From NCBI GenBank assembly GCA_003149835.1, contig QAMX01000097.1, positions 1 through 32,168 of the forward strand: a DNA stretch of 32,168 nucleotides, read 5' to 3'. The notes below the pieces were generated by a model that was not told the origin of the DNA, made no database searches, and worked only from the letters and a program-made list of their open reading frames with translations. Numbering within the stretch: position 1 is the first letter of the stretch; each line of letters begins with the position of its first letter. This stretch comes from Clostridiales bacterium (GTDB lineage Bacteria; Bacillota; Clostridia; Oscillospirales; QAMX01). Made by a program: the position numbers and the translations under genes. Below are positions 23,772-32,168 of this stretch, piece by piece.

Positions 23772-23934
23772 AGAACGCTTTTCCCGAAACCGAGAGGCGG
23801 CGGGGAACGCGCCTGATTTTTTCCGCCGCCCCGCGGCGAACACGCCGACGCATCCAAACCGATTTTTCCCGGCTTGATTCCAGCCGGTATCATTCCGTCC
23901 GGCCCTCTGCGCCGGACCACGGAGGACTTTACAC

Positions 23935-25035
23935 ATGAAATTCAGCTGCACCAAACAATCGCTTCAAGAGGCGATCTCCGCCGCCGGTCGCGCCGTCGCC
24001 TCCAAAAGCACGATTCCAGCGCTCGAAGGCCTGCTCGTCAACGCCGACGAGACGCTGCAAATCACCGGCTTTAACTTAGAGCTCGGCATCACCTGCGCCG
24101 TCGAGGCCGACGTCACGGAGACGGGCGTCGCCGTTTTCAACGCCGCGACGTTCACCGACATCGTTCAGAAGCTCCCCAACGACATGGTTTTTATCGAGGT
24201 CGACGAGGATTACAGAATTTCCGTCCGCTGCGGCATCGCCCGGTTCAGCCTCGCCGCCATGCCCAGCGACGAATTTCCCGAGCTGCCGGTCGTCGAAGAC
24301 GGGCAGTCGCTGACGATCCCCTCGGAAACGCTGCGCTCGATGATTAACCAGACGGTCTTCTCCGTCTCGGTGCTCGACACCAAGCCCGTGCTCACCGGAG
24401 TGCTGTTCGACGTCGCCGGAGATACGCTGCGAGCCGTCGCCTCCGACAGCTCGCGGCTCGCCGTGCGCGAGGAGACGATTCCGACCGATCACATCGATAA
24501 CGTCAGCTTCATCGTCCCGTCGGCGGCGCTGCGCGAGGTCGAAAAGCTCCTCAAAAAAGACGATTCGGACGTCGAGCTCCGCATATCCAAAAAGCACATG
24601 ACCGTCGTCAACGGCGCTTCGACGCTGGTGACGCGGCTTTTAGAGGGGCAGTTTATCAAATACGACCATTTTCTCGCCTTTACGCACGCCAACTGCGTCA
24701 CGGTCGACCGCGAGGCCTTCTCCGAAAGCGTCGGCCGCATGGACGTCAAGAACTCCGACCGCATTAAAAACTCGATCCGCTGCGGCTTCGGCGAGGGAAT
24801 CATCCGTTTCAACTACGTCTCGTCGCGCGTCACAGGCTACGACGAATGCGGCTACGAGGGCGAATGCGAGCCGATTGAAATCGGGCTGTCCAACAAATTC
24901 GTCTCCGACGCGCTGCATGTGATCGAGGATGAGAAAATTCACCTCTGCTTCAACTCGCCGTCCTCGCCGTTTGTCATAAAGCCTGTCGAAGGCTCGAAAT
25001 ATCAGTATATCATCGCGCCGGTCAGGCTCGGCTAA
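23935..25035 (+). CDS. dnaN: DNA polymerase III subunit beta (sliding clamp)
   Basis: 366 residues from ATG 23935 with GGAGG 11 nt upstream. Three repeats of the clamp fold are visible: MKFSCTKQSLQEAISAAGRAV starts domain 1, SETLRSMINQTVFSVS starts domain 2, and the C-terminus ends in YQYIIAPVRLG in place of the usual (I/L)(M/L)P(M/V)R(L/I). The clamp tethers DNA polymerase III to DNA and is a hub for repair factors. It sits 364 bp after dnaA, with the origin between, and 14 bp before yaaA. Confidence 0.96.
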   Translation: MKFSCTKQSLQEAISAAGRAVASKSTIPALEGLLVNADETLQITGFNLELGITCAVEADVTETGVAVFNAATFTDIVQKLPNDMVFIEVDEDYRISVRCGIARFSLAAMPSDEFPELPVVEDGQSLTIPSETLRSMINQTVFSVSVLDTKPVLTGVLFDVAGDTLRAVASDSSRLAVREETIPTDHIDNVSFIVPSAALREVEKLLKKDDSDVELRISKKHMTVVNGASTLVTRLLEGQFIKYDHFLAFTHANCVTVDREAFSESVGRMDVKNSDRIKNSIRCGFGEGIIRFNYVSSRVTGYDECGYEGECEPIEIGLSNKFVSDALHVIEDEKIHLCFNSPSSPFVIKPVEGSKYQYIIAPVRLG

Positions 25036-25049
25036 GGGGCGGCAAAGCG

Positions 25050-25271
25050 ATGAGCGAGGCGGTTTTTATCGGCACGGATTTTATCCGGCTGGACGCGTTT
25101 TTAAAGCTCTGCGGCGCGGCGACGACCGGCGGAGAGGCCAAGCTCGCCGTCGGCGGCGGCCTTGTCCTCGTCAACGGCGAGGTCTGTACGGCGCGCGGCA
25201 GAAAATTGCGCGAAAACGATGAAATAACCTATGAAAATGCGGTTTATACCGTTAGAAAATGGATAAAATGA
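25050..25271 (+). CDS. yaaA: S4-domain RNA-binding protein YaaA
   Basis: 73 residues from ATG 25050 with AGGGG upstream. It is a single S4 RNA-binding domain: FIRLDAFLKLCGAATTGGEAK, then VNGEVCTARGRKLRENDEI. The position between dnaN and recF is the standard Firmicutes arrangement (yaaA/rlbA). It probably binds rRNA during ribosome assembly. Its stop overlaps the recF start. Confidence 0.93.
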   Translation: MSEAVFIGTDFIRLDAFLKLCGAATTGGEAKLAVGGGLVLVNGEVCTARGRKLRENDEITYENAVYTVRKWIK

Positions 25272-26386
25272 ATATATTAGAACTTCGCCTGCTCAATTAC
25301 AGAAATTTTGAAAACGAGATGGTTTCGCTGCACCCGTCGGTCAACATCATCTCCGGCAACAACGCCGAGGGGAAGACCAACCTCATCGAGAGCATTTTTT
25401 ACCTCTCGACGCTGAGGCCCGTGCGTCCGGTCAAGGATCGGGAGCTGATCTCGCGCGGCTGCGGCTTTGCCAAGCTCGAAGCGGCTATCAACGGGGCCGA
25501 GCGCGCGCATACGCTCGAAGTCACGCTTTCGCAGACCGAGCGCAAGCGCATGGTGAAAAACGGCGTCGTGCAGAAAAAGGCGTCCGACTTTATCGGCACG
25601 CTGCGCACCGTGCTCTTTTCGCCCGACGACATGAATCTCATCAAGGAGACGAGCGTCAAACGGCGGCGCATGGTCGACATCGCGCTCTGCCAGCTGCGGC
25701 CGAATTATCTGATTCACCTGGGCGAATACAACCGCGCCCTCGAACAGAAAAGCCGGCTGCTGCGTTCGATCGAGGAAAAGCCCTCCCTCGTCGAAATGAT
25801 CCCCGCCTATAACGAGCGGCTCGCCGTACACGGCGCGAACATCATCGCTTACCGGCACCGGTACTTGCAGCAGCTCCGGCAGCATTCGGCGGCCGTGGCC
25901 GAGGCGATCAGCGGCGGCAAAGACAGAATGGATCTGCGCTACGTCTCGCTGTCGAATATCCCCGACACCTCGCTGCCCGCCGCCGACCTGGCCGAGCTGA
26001 TCCGCGCCCATCAGAAGAGCCACTATCAGGCCGAGCTGGCCTCAAAAACGTGTCTCTCCGGCCCGCACAAGGATGATTTTGAAGTCAGCGTCAACGGCGC
26101 GGCGGCAAAGAGCTTTGCCTCGCAGGGGCAGATCCGCACGGCGGTTTTATCCTTGAAGCTCGCCGAGAGAGACATCGCGCAGAAGGACAGCGGCGAATAT
26201 CCGGTGCTTTTGCTCGACGACGTGCTTTCGGAGCTGGACGGAGACCGGCAGAACTTCGTGCTGAACCGCATCAATTCGGGGCAGGTCGTCATATCAAGCT
26301 GTACGATGGACAAATACGCCGAGATTTCAAAGGGCAGGCTCTTTAAGATCCGCAACGGCTCGGTCGTCCATGTTCAGGACATATAG
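25268..26386 (+). CDS. recF: DNA replication and repair protein RecF
   Basis: 372 residues from ATG 25268, which overlaps the yaaA stop (ATGA) and places five residues before LRLLNYRN as in Bacillus RecF; an ATG nine bases earlier is also in frame. Walker A is SGNNAEGKTNLIE, the ABC signature region is KSFASQGQIRTAVLSLKLAE, and Walker B is YPVLLLDDVLSELD. RecF is an SMC-like ATPase that loads RecA at gaps through RecO and RecR. No ribosome site is visible, so translation is probably coupled to yaaA. Confidence 0.95.
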   Translation: MNILELRLLNYRNFENEMVSLHPSVNIISGNNAEGKTNLIESIFYLSTLRPVRPVKDRELISRGCGFAKLEAAINGAERAHTLEVTLSQTERKRMVKNGVVQKKASDFIGTLRTVLFSPDDMNLIKETSVKRRRMVDIALCQLRPNYLIHLGEYNRALEQKSRLLRSIEEKPSLVEMIPAYNERLAVHGANIIAYRHRYLQQLRQHSAAVAEAISGGKDRMDLRYVSLSNIPDTSLPAADLAELIRAHQKSHYQAELASKTCLSGPHKDDFEVSVNGAAAKSFASQGQIRTAVLSLKLAERDIAQKDSGEYPVLLLDDVLSELDGDRQNFVLNRINSGQVVISSCTMDKYAEISKGRLFKIRNGSVVHVQDI

Positions 26387-26398
26387 AAAGGACGAGAC

Positions 26399-26668
26399 AT
26401 GTATCTGCATCTCGGCTCCGGCACGGTCGTGCGCGCGCGCGACGTCGTCGCCGTTTTCGATATGGATAACGCCACGGTCAACGCGACGACGCGCCGCTTT
26501 CTGACCGAGGCCCAGAAAAAAAAGCGCGTCGTCACCGTCGGTGAGGAGCTGCCGAAGTCGTTTGTGCTCAGCGGCGGCGGGACGGTATACGTCTCGCCGG
26601 TCTCGTCGCAGACCATCGGCAGGCGGGCCGGACGGCGGCTGGACGAAGAGGCCGTCTCCGGCAGTTAA
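26399..26668 (+). CDS. remB: RemB/YaaB-type extracellular matrix regulator (DUF370)
   Basis: 89 residues from ATG 26399 with AAAGGA upstream. It begins MYLHLGSGTVVRARDVVAVFDMD and has SFVLSGGGTVYVSPVSSQTI, typical of RemA/RemB proteins. RemA is a DNA-binding biofilm regulator in Bacillus; RemB, encoded between recF and gyrB, is its paralogue. It is 12 bp after recF. Confidence 0.9.
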   Translation: MYLHLGSGTVVRARDVVAVFDMDNATVNATTRRFLTEAQKKKRVVTVGEELPKSFVLSGGGTVYVSPVSSQTIGRRAGRRLDEEAVSGS

Positions 26669-26818
26669 AAAAAGAAACATCCGCGCGGGCGGCGAACAGG
26701 CCGGATAGGGACAAAAGGGCTTGTTTCCGCCGCCGCTTTGAAGGGGCTTTGGGATAAAAAACCGCGGAGGCCGCGGCCGGACGGAAAAAGCGGCAAAGCC
26801 AACGAGAGACAAACGTAA

Positions 26819-28759
<1,941 letters not shown>

Positions 28760-28765
28760 GAAAAT

Positions 28766-28789
28766 CCATTCGCGGCAGGCCGCGAATGG
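28766..28789. repeat. Hairpin just after gyrB
   Basis: An 11-bp perfect inverted repeat (28766-28776 with 28779-28789) begins 7 bp after the gyrB stop. No T run follows, so it is more likely an mRNA-end structure than a terminator. The next 150 bp, to 28945, are GC-rich and I see nothing else in them. Confidence 0.5.
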
Positions 28790-28945
28790 GTGGGAAGCGG
28801 TTTGAACGCTGCGGGCGGAAACCGGCGGCTCGGCTGTGGGAAAGGCTGCGGTGGTGCGCGTCGGCGGCAGCGGCTGAAACGGGGCGATGAGGGGACGCGG
28901 AGAACGCGCCGGCCCGCCGCCGCGGGCTCGCACAAGCTCGCCTGA

Positions 28946-29530
28946 AAGGTGTTTTTTCGGGAAGTAAATTCCCCAAAAAACGAATTGGATGGATGCCCGC
29001 GAGTAAACCGCGGGCAGAGCGGGAGAGAAGCGCGGCCTGTTTGGAGGTGCGAGAGGCTCCCGAAGGGGTGTTTTTTAAGGTGTTTTTTCGGGAAGTAAAT
29101 TCCCGAAAAAACGGATTGAATGGATGCCCGCGAGTAAACCGCGGGCAGAGCGGGAGAGAAGCGCGGCCTGTTTGGAGGTGCGAGAGGCTCCCGAAGGGGT
29201 GTTTTTTAAGGTGTTTTTTCGGGAAGTAAATTCCCGAAAAAACGGATTGAATGGATGCCCGCGAGTAAACCGCGGGCAGAGCGGGAGAGAAGCGCGGCCT
29301 GTTTGGAGGTGCGAGAGGCTCCCGAAGGGGTGTTTTTTAAGGTGTTTTTTCGGGAAGTAAATTCCCGAAAAAACGAATTGGATGGATGCCCGCGAGTAAA
29401 CCGCGGGCGGAGCGGGAGAGAAGCGCGGCCTGTTTGGGGGCGCGAGAGGCTCCCGAAGGGGTGTTTTTGAAAATTTATTTTCAAAAAACGGATTGGATAA
29501 AAGTCCGCGGGGAAACCGCGGGCGGAGCGA
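28946..29530. repeat. 131-bp tandem repeat array between gyrB and gyrA
   Basis: Four units start at 28946, 29077, 29208 and 29339 with an exact 131-bp period, followed by a shortened, diverged fifth piece from about 29470. Each unit holds hairpin 1, GTTTTTTCGGGAA-GTAAA-TTCCCGAAAAAAC, and hairpin 2, CCCGCG-AGTAAAC-CGCGGG. Units 2-3 are nearly identical; unit 1 has a mismatch in hairpin 1 (TTCCCC). In the fifth piece hairpin 1 has become TTTTTGAAAAT-TTA-TTTTCAAAAA, still able to pair, and hairpin 2 is CCGCGG-GGAAA-CCGCGG. Open frames on both strands are by-products of the repeat, since 131 is not a multiple of three. Hairpin 1 resembles a terminator, so the array may separate gyrA from gyrB transcripts. 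Confidence 0.9.
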
Positions 29531-29679
29531 TAAAAAACGGCTTTGCAGGCGGCGTATCGGTTTTGCCCGTTTGATCGAACACAGCGGCGCGCCGCGCGGC
29601 GGCCGGTTTCAGAGAGAGATCATTTTTCCCGTCCGCGCCTGTTCAAACGCAATGCTGGAAAGGATAAACATCAAAAAAC

Positions 29680-32168
29680 ATGGAAATCGATTTTGAAAAC
29701 CAGAAGATCATCGACGTAGACATCGAGCGAGAGGTCAAGAAATCTTTCATGGAGTACGCCGTCAGCGTCATCATCAGCCGGGCGCTGCCAGATGTGCGCG
29801 ACGGCTTGAAGCCGGTTCAGCGGCGTATCCTGTATACGATGTTCGACACGAATCTGACGCCCGACAAGTCGTACCGCAAGTCGGTCACCGCCGTCGGCGA
29901 CGTTTTGGGCCGCTATCACCCGCACGGCGACACGTCGGTTTACGACGCCATGGTGCGTCTGGCGCAGGATTTCTCGCTCCGCTACCCGCTGGTAGACGGG
30001 CACGGAAACTTCGGCTCCGTCGACGGCGACCCCCCGGCCGCCTACCGTTATACCGAGGCGAAGCTGCAAAAGCTGAGCATGGAGATGCTCCGCGACATCG
30101 AAAAGGACACCGTCAGCTTTATGCCAAACTTTGACGGGCGGCTCAAAGAGCCGGCCGTGCTGCCGTCGCGGTTCCCAAACCTGCTCGTCAACGGCTCGGT
30201 CGGCATCGCCGTCGGCATGGCGACCAACGTCCCGCCGCACAACTTAGGCGAGGTCATCGACGGCGTGATCTGTCTGCTGGAAAACCCCGACGCGGATATG
30301 GAAGAGCTGATGACCCACATCAAGGGCCCCGACTTTCCGACCGGCGGCATCATTCTCGGCATGGCCGGCATCCGCTCGGCCTACGCGACCGGCCGCGGCC
30401 ACATCAAGGTGCGCGCGCGCACGGAGATCGAGGAAGAAGCGAACGGAAAGAGCCGCATTGTCGTCACCGAGATCCCCTATATGGTCAACAAGGCCAAGCT
30501 CTGCGAGGCCATCGGCAATCTGGTCAAGGAAAAGCGCGTCGAGGGCATTACCGCCATCCGCGACGAGTCGAACCGGCTCGGCATGCGCGTCGTCATCGAG
30601 CTGTCGAAGTCGGCGAACGCCAACGTCGTTCTGAACCGGCTCTTCCAGTATACGCAGTTGCAGGACACCTTTGCGGTCAATATGCTCGCCATCGTCGACA
30701 ACACGCCGAAGGTGCTGACGCTGCGCGATACGCTCGTCTACTATCTCAACCACCAGAAGGAAATTATCCTGCGCCGGACGCAGTTCGACCTCAAAAAGGC
30801 GCTCGACCGCGCCCATATTCTCAAAGGTCTGCGCATCGCCGTCGATCATATCGACGAGGTCGTGCGCATCATCCGCGCCTCGGCGTCGGTCGCCGACGCG
30901 AAAAAGGCGCTGATGGAGCGCTTCTCCGGCGAGGAGGTCTCCAACCTTCTGCGCCGCGGCGAGGCGTATGACGACGAGGCCGACAACACCGCCGGACTCA
31001 CCGAGGAGCAGGCCACGGCGATCGTCAGCATGACGCTCGGCCAGCTCACCGGCCTCGGCGTCGACAAGATCGAAAAAGAGCTCGAAGAAAAGATGGCCGC
31101 CGTGCACGAATGCCGCCTGATCATCGGCAGCGAGGCGCGCGTCGGCGAGATCATCAAGGAAGAGCTTTTGGAAATCAAGAAAAAATTCGGCGACGCGCGC
31201 CGCACGGTCATCGAGCCCGTCGACAACGAGATCGACGTCGAGGACCTCATCAAGGAGGAGACCTGCGTCTACACGCTGACGCGGCTCGGCTACATCAAGC
31301 GCCTCCCCGCCGACACCTACCGCGTCCAGCGGCGCGGCGGCCGCGGCGTCTCCGGCATGAGCATCCGCGACGAGGACGTGGCGGATACGCTGTTCGTCGC
31401 GGGAACCCACGATTACATCCTCTTCTTTACCGACGCCGGCCGCGTTTTCCGCATGAAGGGCTATCAGATCCCCGAGGCGGGGCGCACGGCCAAGGGGACG
31501 AATATTGTCAACCTCTTACAGCTCGAAAGCGGCGAGCGCGTCACCGCGATGCTGCACGTCGCCGATTCCGACGAGGATAAATTCATGGTCATGGCGACGA
31601 AGCGCGGCGTCATTAAGCGCCTCTCCGTCTCCGAGATCCGCTCCTTCCGCAAGACGGGGCTGCGGGTTCTGACGCTCGCCGAGGGCGATCAGCTCATCGG
31701 CGTCCTGCTCACCGGCGGCGAGGACGATATCCTGCTCGGCTCCAAACAGGGTCAGGCCGTGCGGTTTTCCGAGAATACGGTGCGCCCCATGGGCCGGACG
31801 GCGGCGGGCGTCATCGGCATCCGGCTCGCCGAGGGCGACGAGGTCGTCGGCGCGGCCGTAGCGACGCCGGGCAGCTATGTGCTGACGGTCACGGAAAACG
31901 GCTTCGGCAAGCTGACCGAGGAGGACCGCTTCCCGCGCCATAACCGCGGCGGCAAGGGCGTTTTGATGCACCAGCTCACCGACAAGACCGGCGCGGTCGC
32001 GGGCATGATGGTCTGCTCGCCGGACAGCGGCGTGTTCCTGATTACCAGCGAGGGCACGATGATCCGCACCGAGCTCTCCTCTGTCCGCATCTGCGGCCGC
32101 AGCTCGCAGGGCGTCATCGTCATGCGCACGCAGGAGGGCGAGCGCGTCATCAGCCTCGCCGCCGCGCC
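29680..32168 (+). CDS. gyrA: DNA gyrase subunit A, 3' end missing
   Basis: 829 full codons are in the window from ATG 29680; an in-frame stop at 29665 fixes the start. AAAGGA lies about 15 nt upstream, a long spacing. The N-terminal breakage-reunion domain has the catalytic Tyr124 (AAYRYTE). The quinolone region reads [10 protein letters not shown], with Thr85 at the E. coli Ser83 position and Asp89 at Asp87. The GyrA box is QRRGGRG (residues 550-556), and six-blade C-terminal repeats follow. Given a usual length of 800-880 residues, only a short tail is missing. Confidence 0.97.
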   Translation, partial: MEIDFENQKIIDVDIEREVKKSFMEYAVSVIISRALPDVRDGLKPVQRRILYTMFDTNLTPDKSYRKSVTAVGDVLGRYHPHGDTSVYDAMVRLAQDFSLRYPLVDGHGNFGSVDGDPPAAYRYTEAKLQKLSMEMLRDIEKDTVSFMPNFDGRLKEPAVLPSRFPNLLVNGSVGIAVGMATNVPPHNLGEVIDGVICLLENPDADMEELMTHIKGPDFPTGGIILGMAGIRSAYATGRGHIKVRARTEIEEEANGKSRIVVTEIPYMVNKAKLCEAIGNLVKEKRVEGITAIRDESNRLGMRVVIELSKSANANVVLNRLFQYTQLQDTFAVNMLAIVDNTPKVLTLRDTLVYYLNHQKEIILRRTQFDLKKALDRAHILKGLRIAVDHIDEVVRIIRASASVADAKKALMERFSGEEVSNLLRRGEAYDDEADNTAGLTEEQATAIVSMTLGQLTGLGVDKIEKELEEKMAAVHECRLIIGSEARVGEIIKEELLEIKKKFGDARRTVIEPVDNEIDVEDLIKEETCVYTLTRLGYIKRLPADTYRVQRRGGRGVSGMSIRDEDVADTLFVAGTHDYILFFTDAGRVFRMKGYQIPEAGRTAKGTNIVNLLQLESGERVTAMLHVADSDEDKFMVMATKRGVIKRLSVSEIRSFRKTGLRVLTLAEGDQLIGVLLTGGEDDILLGSKQGQAVRFSENTVRPMGRTAAGVIGIRLAEGDEVVGAAVATPGSYVLTVTENGFGKLTEEDRFPRHNRGGKGVLMHQLTDKTGAVAGMMVCSPDSGVFLITSEGTMIRTELSSVRICGRSSQGVIVMRTQEGERVISLAAA

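Noticed and set aside
22740..23954. 404-residue minus-strand open frame opposite dnaA
   Set aside because: It is antisense to a certain gene, lacks a family match and mirrors codon-position GC bias.
28993..29484. Repeated small proteins (MPASKPRAERERSAACLEV type) in the gyrB-gyrA gap
   Set aside because: The frames arise because a 131-bp repeat without stops cycles through all three frames. No ribosome site precedes them and both strands are open.
28946..29530. CRISPR array
   Set aside because: The whole 131-bp unit repeats, with no unique spacers and no cas genes nearby.

Overview
The window looks like the replication-origin region of a high-GC Firmicute, most likely an uncultured gut-type Clostridia (Oscillospirales-like). 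This rests on the gene order rpmH-rnpA-yidD-yidC-khpB on the minus strand and dnaA-dnaN-yaaA-recF-remB-gyrB-gyrA on the plus strand, on RNase M5, GlpP and RemB homologues, and on strong Shine-Dalgarno (SD) sites. Family assignments come from reading motifs, not from database searches.

Layout. 1-9228 is mixed accessory and metabolic sequence: a partial glycosidase-like protein, a small membrane-anchored protein, a VOC/glyoxalase protein, a DUF4838 protein, a CPA2 cation/proton antiporter, an amidohydrolase, and a two-gene unit of a secreted metzincin-like protease and a lipoprotein with a switch-like leader. 9356-18396 runs almost wholly on the minus strand: an AEC transporter overlapping RNase M5, glpP, a small membrane protein, an arylamine N-acetyltransferase, yigZ overlapping hflX, then khpB, yidC, yidD, rnpA and rpmH. 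18397-22241, where rpmH and dnaA would normally be near neighbours, holds a 3.8 kb accessory stretch: a GH27 alpha-galactosidase overlapping a zinc-ribbon protein, DnaA-box-like sites, a long perfect palindrome, an XRE regulator in an AT-rich patch and a RAYT-type Y1 transposase. 22242-32168 is the dnaA-to-gyrA block on the plus strand, with DnaA boxes between dnaA and dnaN and a 131-bp tandem repeat array between gyrB and gyrA. gyrA runs off the window.

The main new observation is a 121-bp mobile element present twice in opposite orientation (18682-18802 and 22094-22214). The 114-bp cores are about 91% identical. Each copy has terminal inverted repeats and its own flanking direct repeat (15 bp and 10 bp), as expected of a non-autonomous insertion that duplicates its target. 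Both copies lie just upstream of an SD, one before the alpha-galactosidase and one before dnaA, so dnaA mRNA should carry a foreign folded element in its 5' leader. Other points of interest are the separated DnaA-box clusters, a DnaA signature with changed base-contact residues, the gyrB-gyrA repeat array whose hairpin is kept in a diverged copy, and a two-hairpin leader before the protease.

The strand switch between rpmH and dnaA fits bidirectional replication from this locus, with most flanking genes on the leading strand. No tRNA, rRNA or CRISPR array was seen.
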